Notes under the pieces: generated by a model
What the model saw: the letters and a program-made list of their open reading frames with translations, nothing else
What the model was told of the DNA's origin: nothing
Databases searched by the model: none
NCBI RefSeq assembly: GCF_051401765.1
Contig: NW_027480423.1
Span: 13,516,001-13,580,000, forward strand
Direction: 5' to 3'
Length of the DNA stretch: 64,000 bases
Source of the DNA: Calliopsis andreniformis
Taxonomy: Eukaryota > Arthropoda > Insecta > Hymenoptera > Andrenidae
Shown here: in pieces, positions 63,893 through 64,000 of the stretch
How the letters are laid out: every line of letters begins with the position of its first letter
Position numbering within the stretch: position 1 is the first letter of the stretch
Program-made: the position numbers and the translations under genes

Positions 63893-64000
63893 GGCAACGC
63901 CAGAAGCATAAAATACACTATAAATATAACACTTTTTCCATCGTATAAAACGAATAATAGCAACCAGTGTGAAAGTTATGGTCATTTCTACGTTCCGGGC
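63893..64000 (+). repeat. Partial last monomer
   Basis: Begins ggcaacgccagaagc (g for t at position 2) and is cut after 108 bp at cgttccgggc by the end of the window. The array continues beyond it. Confidence 0.95.

Larger units (their letters stand above)
1..64000 (+). repeat. 166 bp satellite array filling the whole window
   Basis: Direct head-to-tail repeats of a 166 bp monomer cover every base. The landmark gtcaacgcc (or a one-base variant) starts at 1, 167, 333 and 499 and still recurs at 63727 and 63893, giving 385 full monomers plus a partial one. Invariant-looking stretches in most copies include gaagcataaaatac, ataattgcaacc, catttctacgttccgggc and caacctaggcttcac. Adjacent monomers differ visibly, while some distant ones are nearly identical. 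No inverted monomer and no foreign insert was seen. The monomer length matches a nucleosome with linker histone, as in many centromeric satellites; the centromere assignment is inference. Both ends are cut by the window, so the true array is longer. Confidence 0.98.
31991..64000 (+). repeat. Array domain III
   Basis: Returns to domain I-like monomers right after 32,018 without any break in monomer phase. It contains three marker dimers (37828, 45301, 63063), a 1.8 kb block duplicated at a spacing of 29 monomers plus 1 bp, and from about 40 kb onward an A8-containing subfamily (cgaaccataaaatgc then eight A). Blocks of 0.8-2.2 kb between 47.6 and 59.6 kb are reused at spacings of 5, 7, 22, 24 and 28 monomers. 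Phase drift is -21 at 37,828 and -18 from 45,301 on. Confidence 0.65.

Noticed and set aside
1..64000. TTAGGG in many monomers as telomeric repeat
   Set aside because: It occurs once per 166 bp as part of gttagggcc and never in tandem, so it is not telomeric DNA.
1..64000. CRISPR array
   Set aside because: There are no spacers: similarity runs through the full 166 bp unit and variation is spread along it, unlike short identical repeats with unique spacers.
1..64000. RNA polymerase III B box (GWTCRANNC) and tRNA origin
   Set aside because: agatcgaatag gives GATCGAATA, lacking the final C, and no matching A box or cloverleaf was seen.
1..64000. Transposable element or unique insert hidden in the array
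   Set aside because: Grid positions checked throughout the window drift by at most 21 bp from multiples of 166, which leaves no room for an insert, and no terminal repeats or target-site duplications were seen.
1..64000. Monomers in inverted orientation
   Set aside because: Landmarks such as gaagcataaaatac and caacctaggcttcac were found only on the plus strand in every stretch read.
1..64000. Assignment to a particular known satellite family on the basis of length
   Set aside because: Satellites of about 166 bp exist in unrelated plants and animals. Length alone is not evidence, and the sequence did not match a family I know.

Overview
The whole window is one uninterrupted satellite DNA array. 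A 166 bp monomer is repeated head to tail, always in the same orientation, from base 1 to base 64000. Counting from the conserved start (gtcaacgcc), there are 385 complete monomers in 1-63892 and a 108 bp partial copy at the end. Summed over all 385, the phase drifts by only -18 bp. I see no gene, RNA gene, transposable element, inversion or single-copy spacer. Open frames of 60-133 codons occur on both strands, but they are readings of one to two and a half monomers, so no CDS is called.

This can only be a eukaryotic chromosome: long homogeneous arrays of chromatosome-sized monomers (about 165-170 bp) are typical of centromeric or other heterochromatic satellites. Taxon and chromosomal position cannot be fixed from the window. 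Satellites of about this length are known in unrelated plants and animals, and I do not recognise this monomer. A consensus built by eye is 41% G+C (68/166). It has an AT-rich part (positions 11-70, 25% G+C), a GC-rich part (91-160, 54% G+C), and 7 CpG where about 6.9 are expected. A short dyad (CCTAG, 8 nt, CTAGG) lies at 111-128. A segment at 47-63 switches between a few alternative forms and resembles a CENP-B box on the minus strand.

The array has three domains. Domain I (about 1-11,700) and domain III (about 32,000-64,000) share monomer variants, including a recognisable dimer found eight times and a module at 6.9 and 36.3 kb. Domain II (about 11,700-32,000) has its own variants (ggacgttgcccca, gctaggaccttag), lacks the shared dimer, and holds nearly all the net length loss. 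It looks like a separate expansion inside an older I/III array.

On top of the monomer there is higher-order structure: perfect-phase tandem duplications of 1, 3, 5 and 6 monomers (166, 498, 830, 996 bp), a 7-monomer (1162 bp) periodicity, and block duplications of about 0.3-2.2 kb set apart by near-integer monomer counts (for example 3486, 3653, 3984, 4310, 4648, 4815 bp). Domain II is largely a mosaic of such blocks used two to four times in different order. Repeated unequal exchange and conversion would explain this. Block edges were placed by eye and are good to roughly 10-50 bp.
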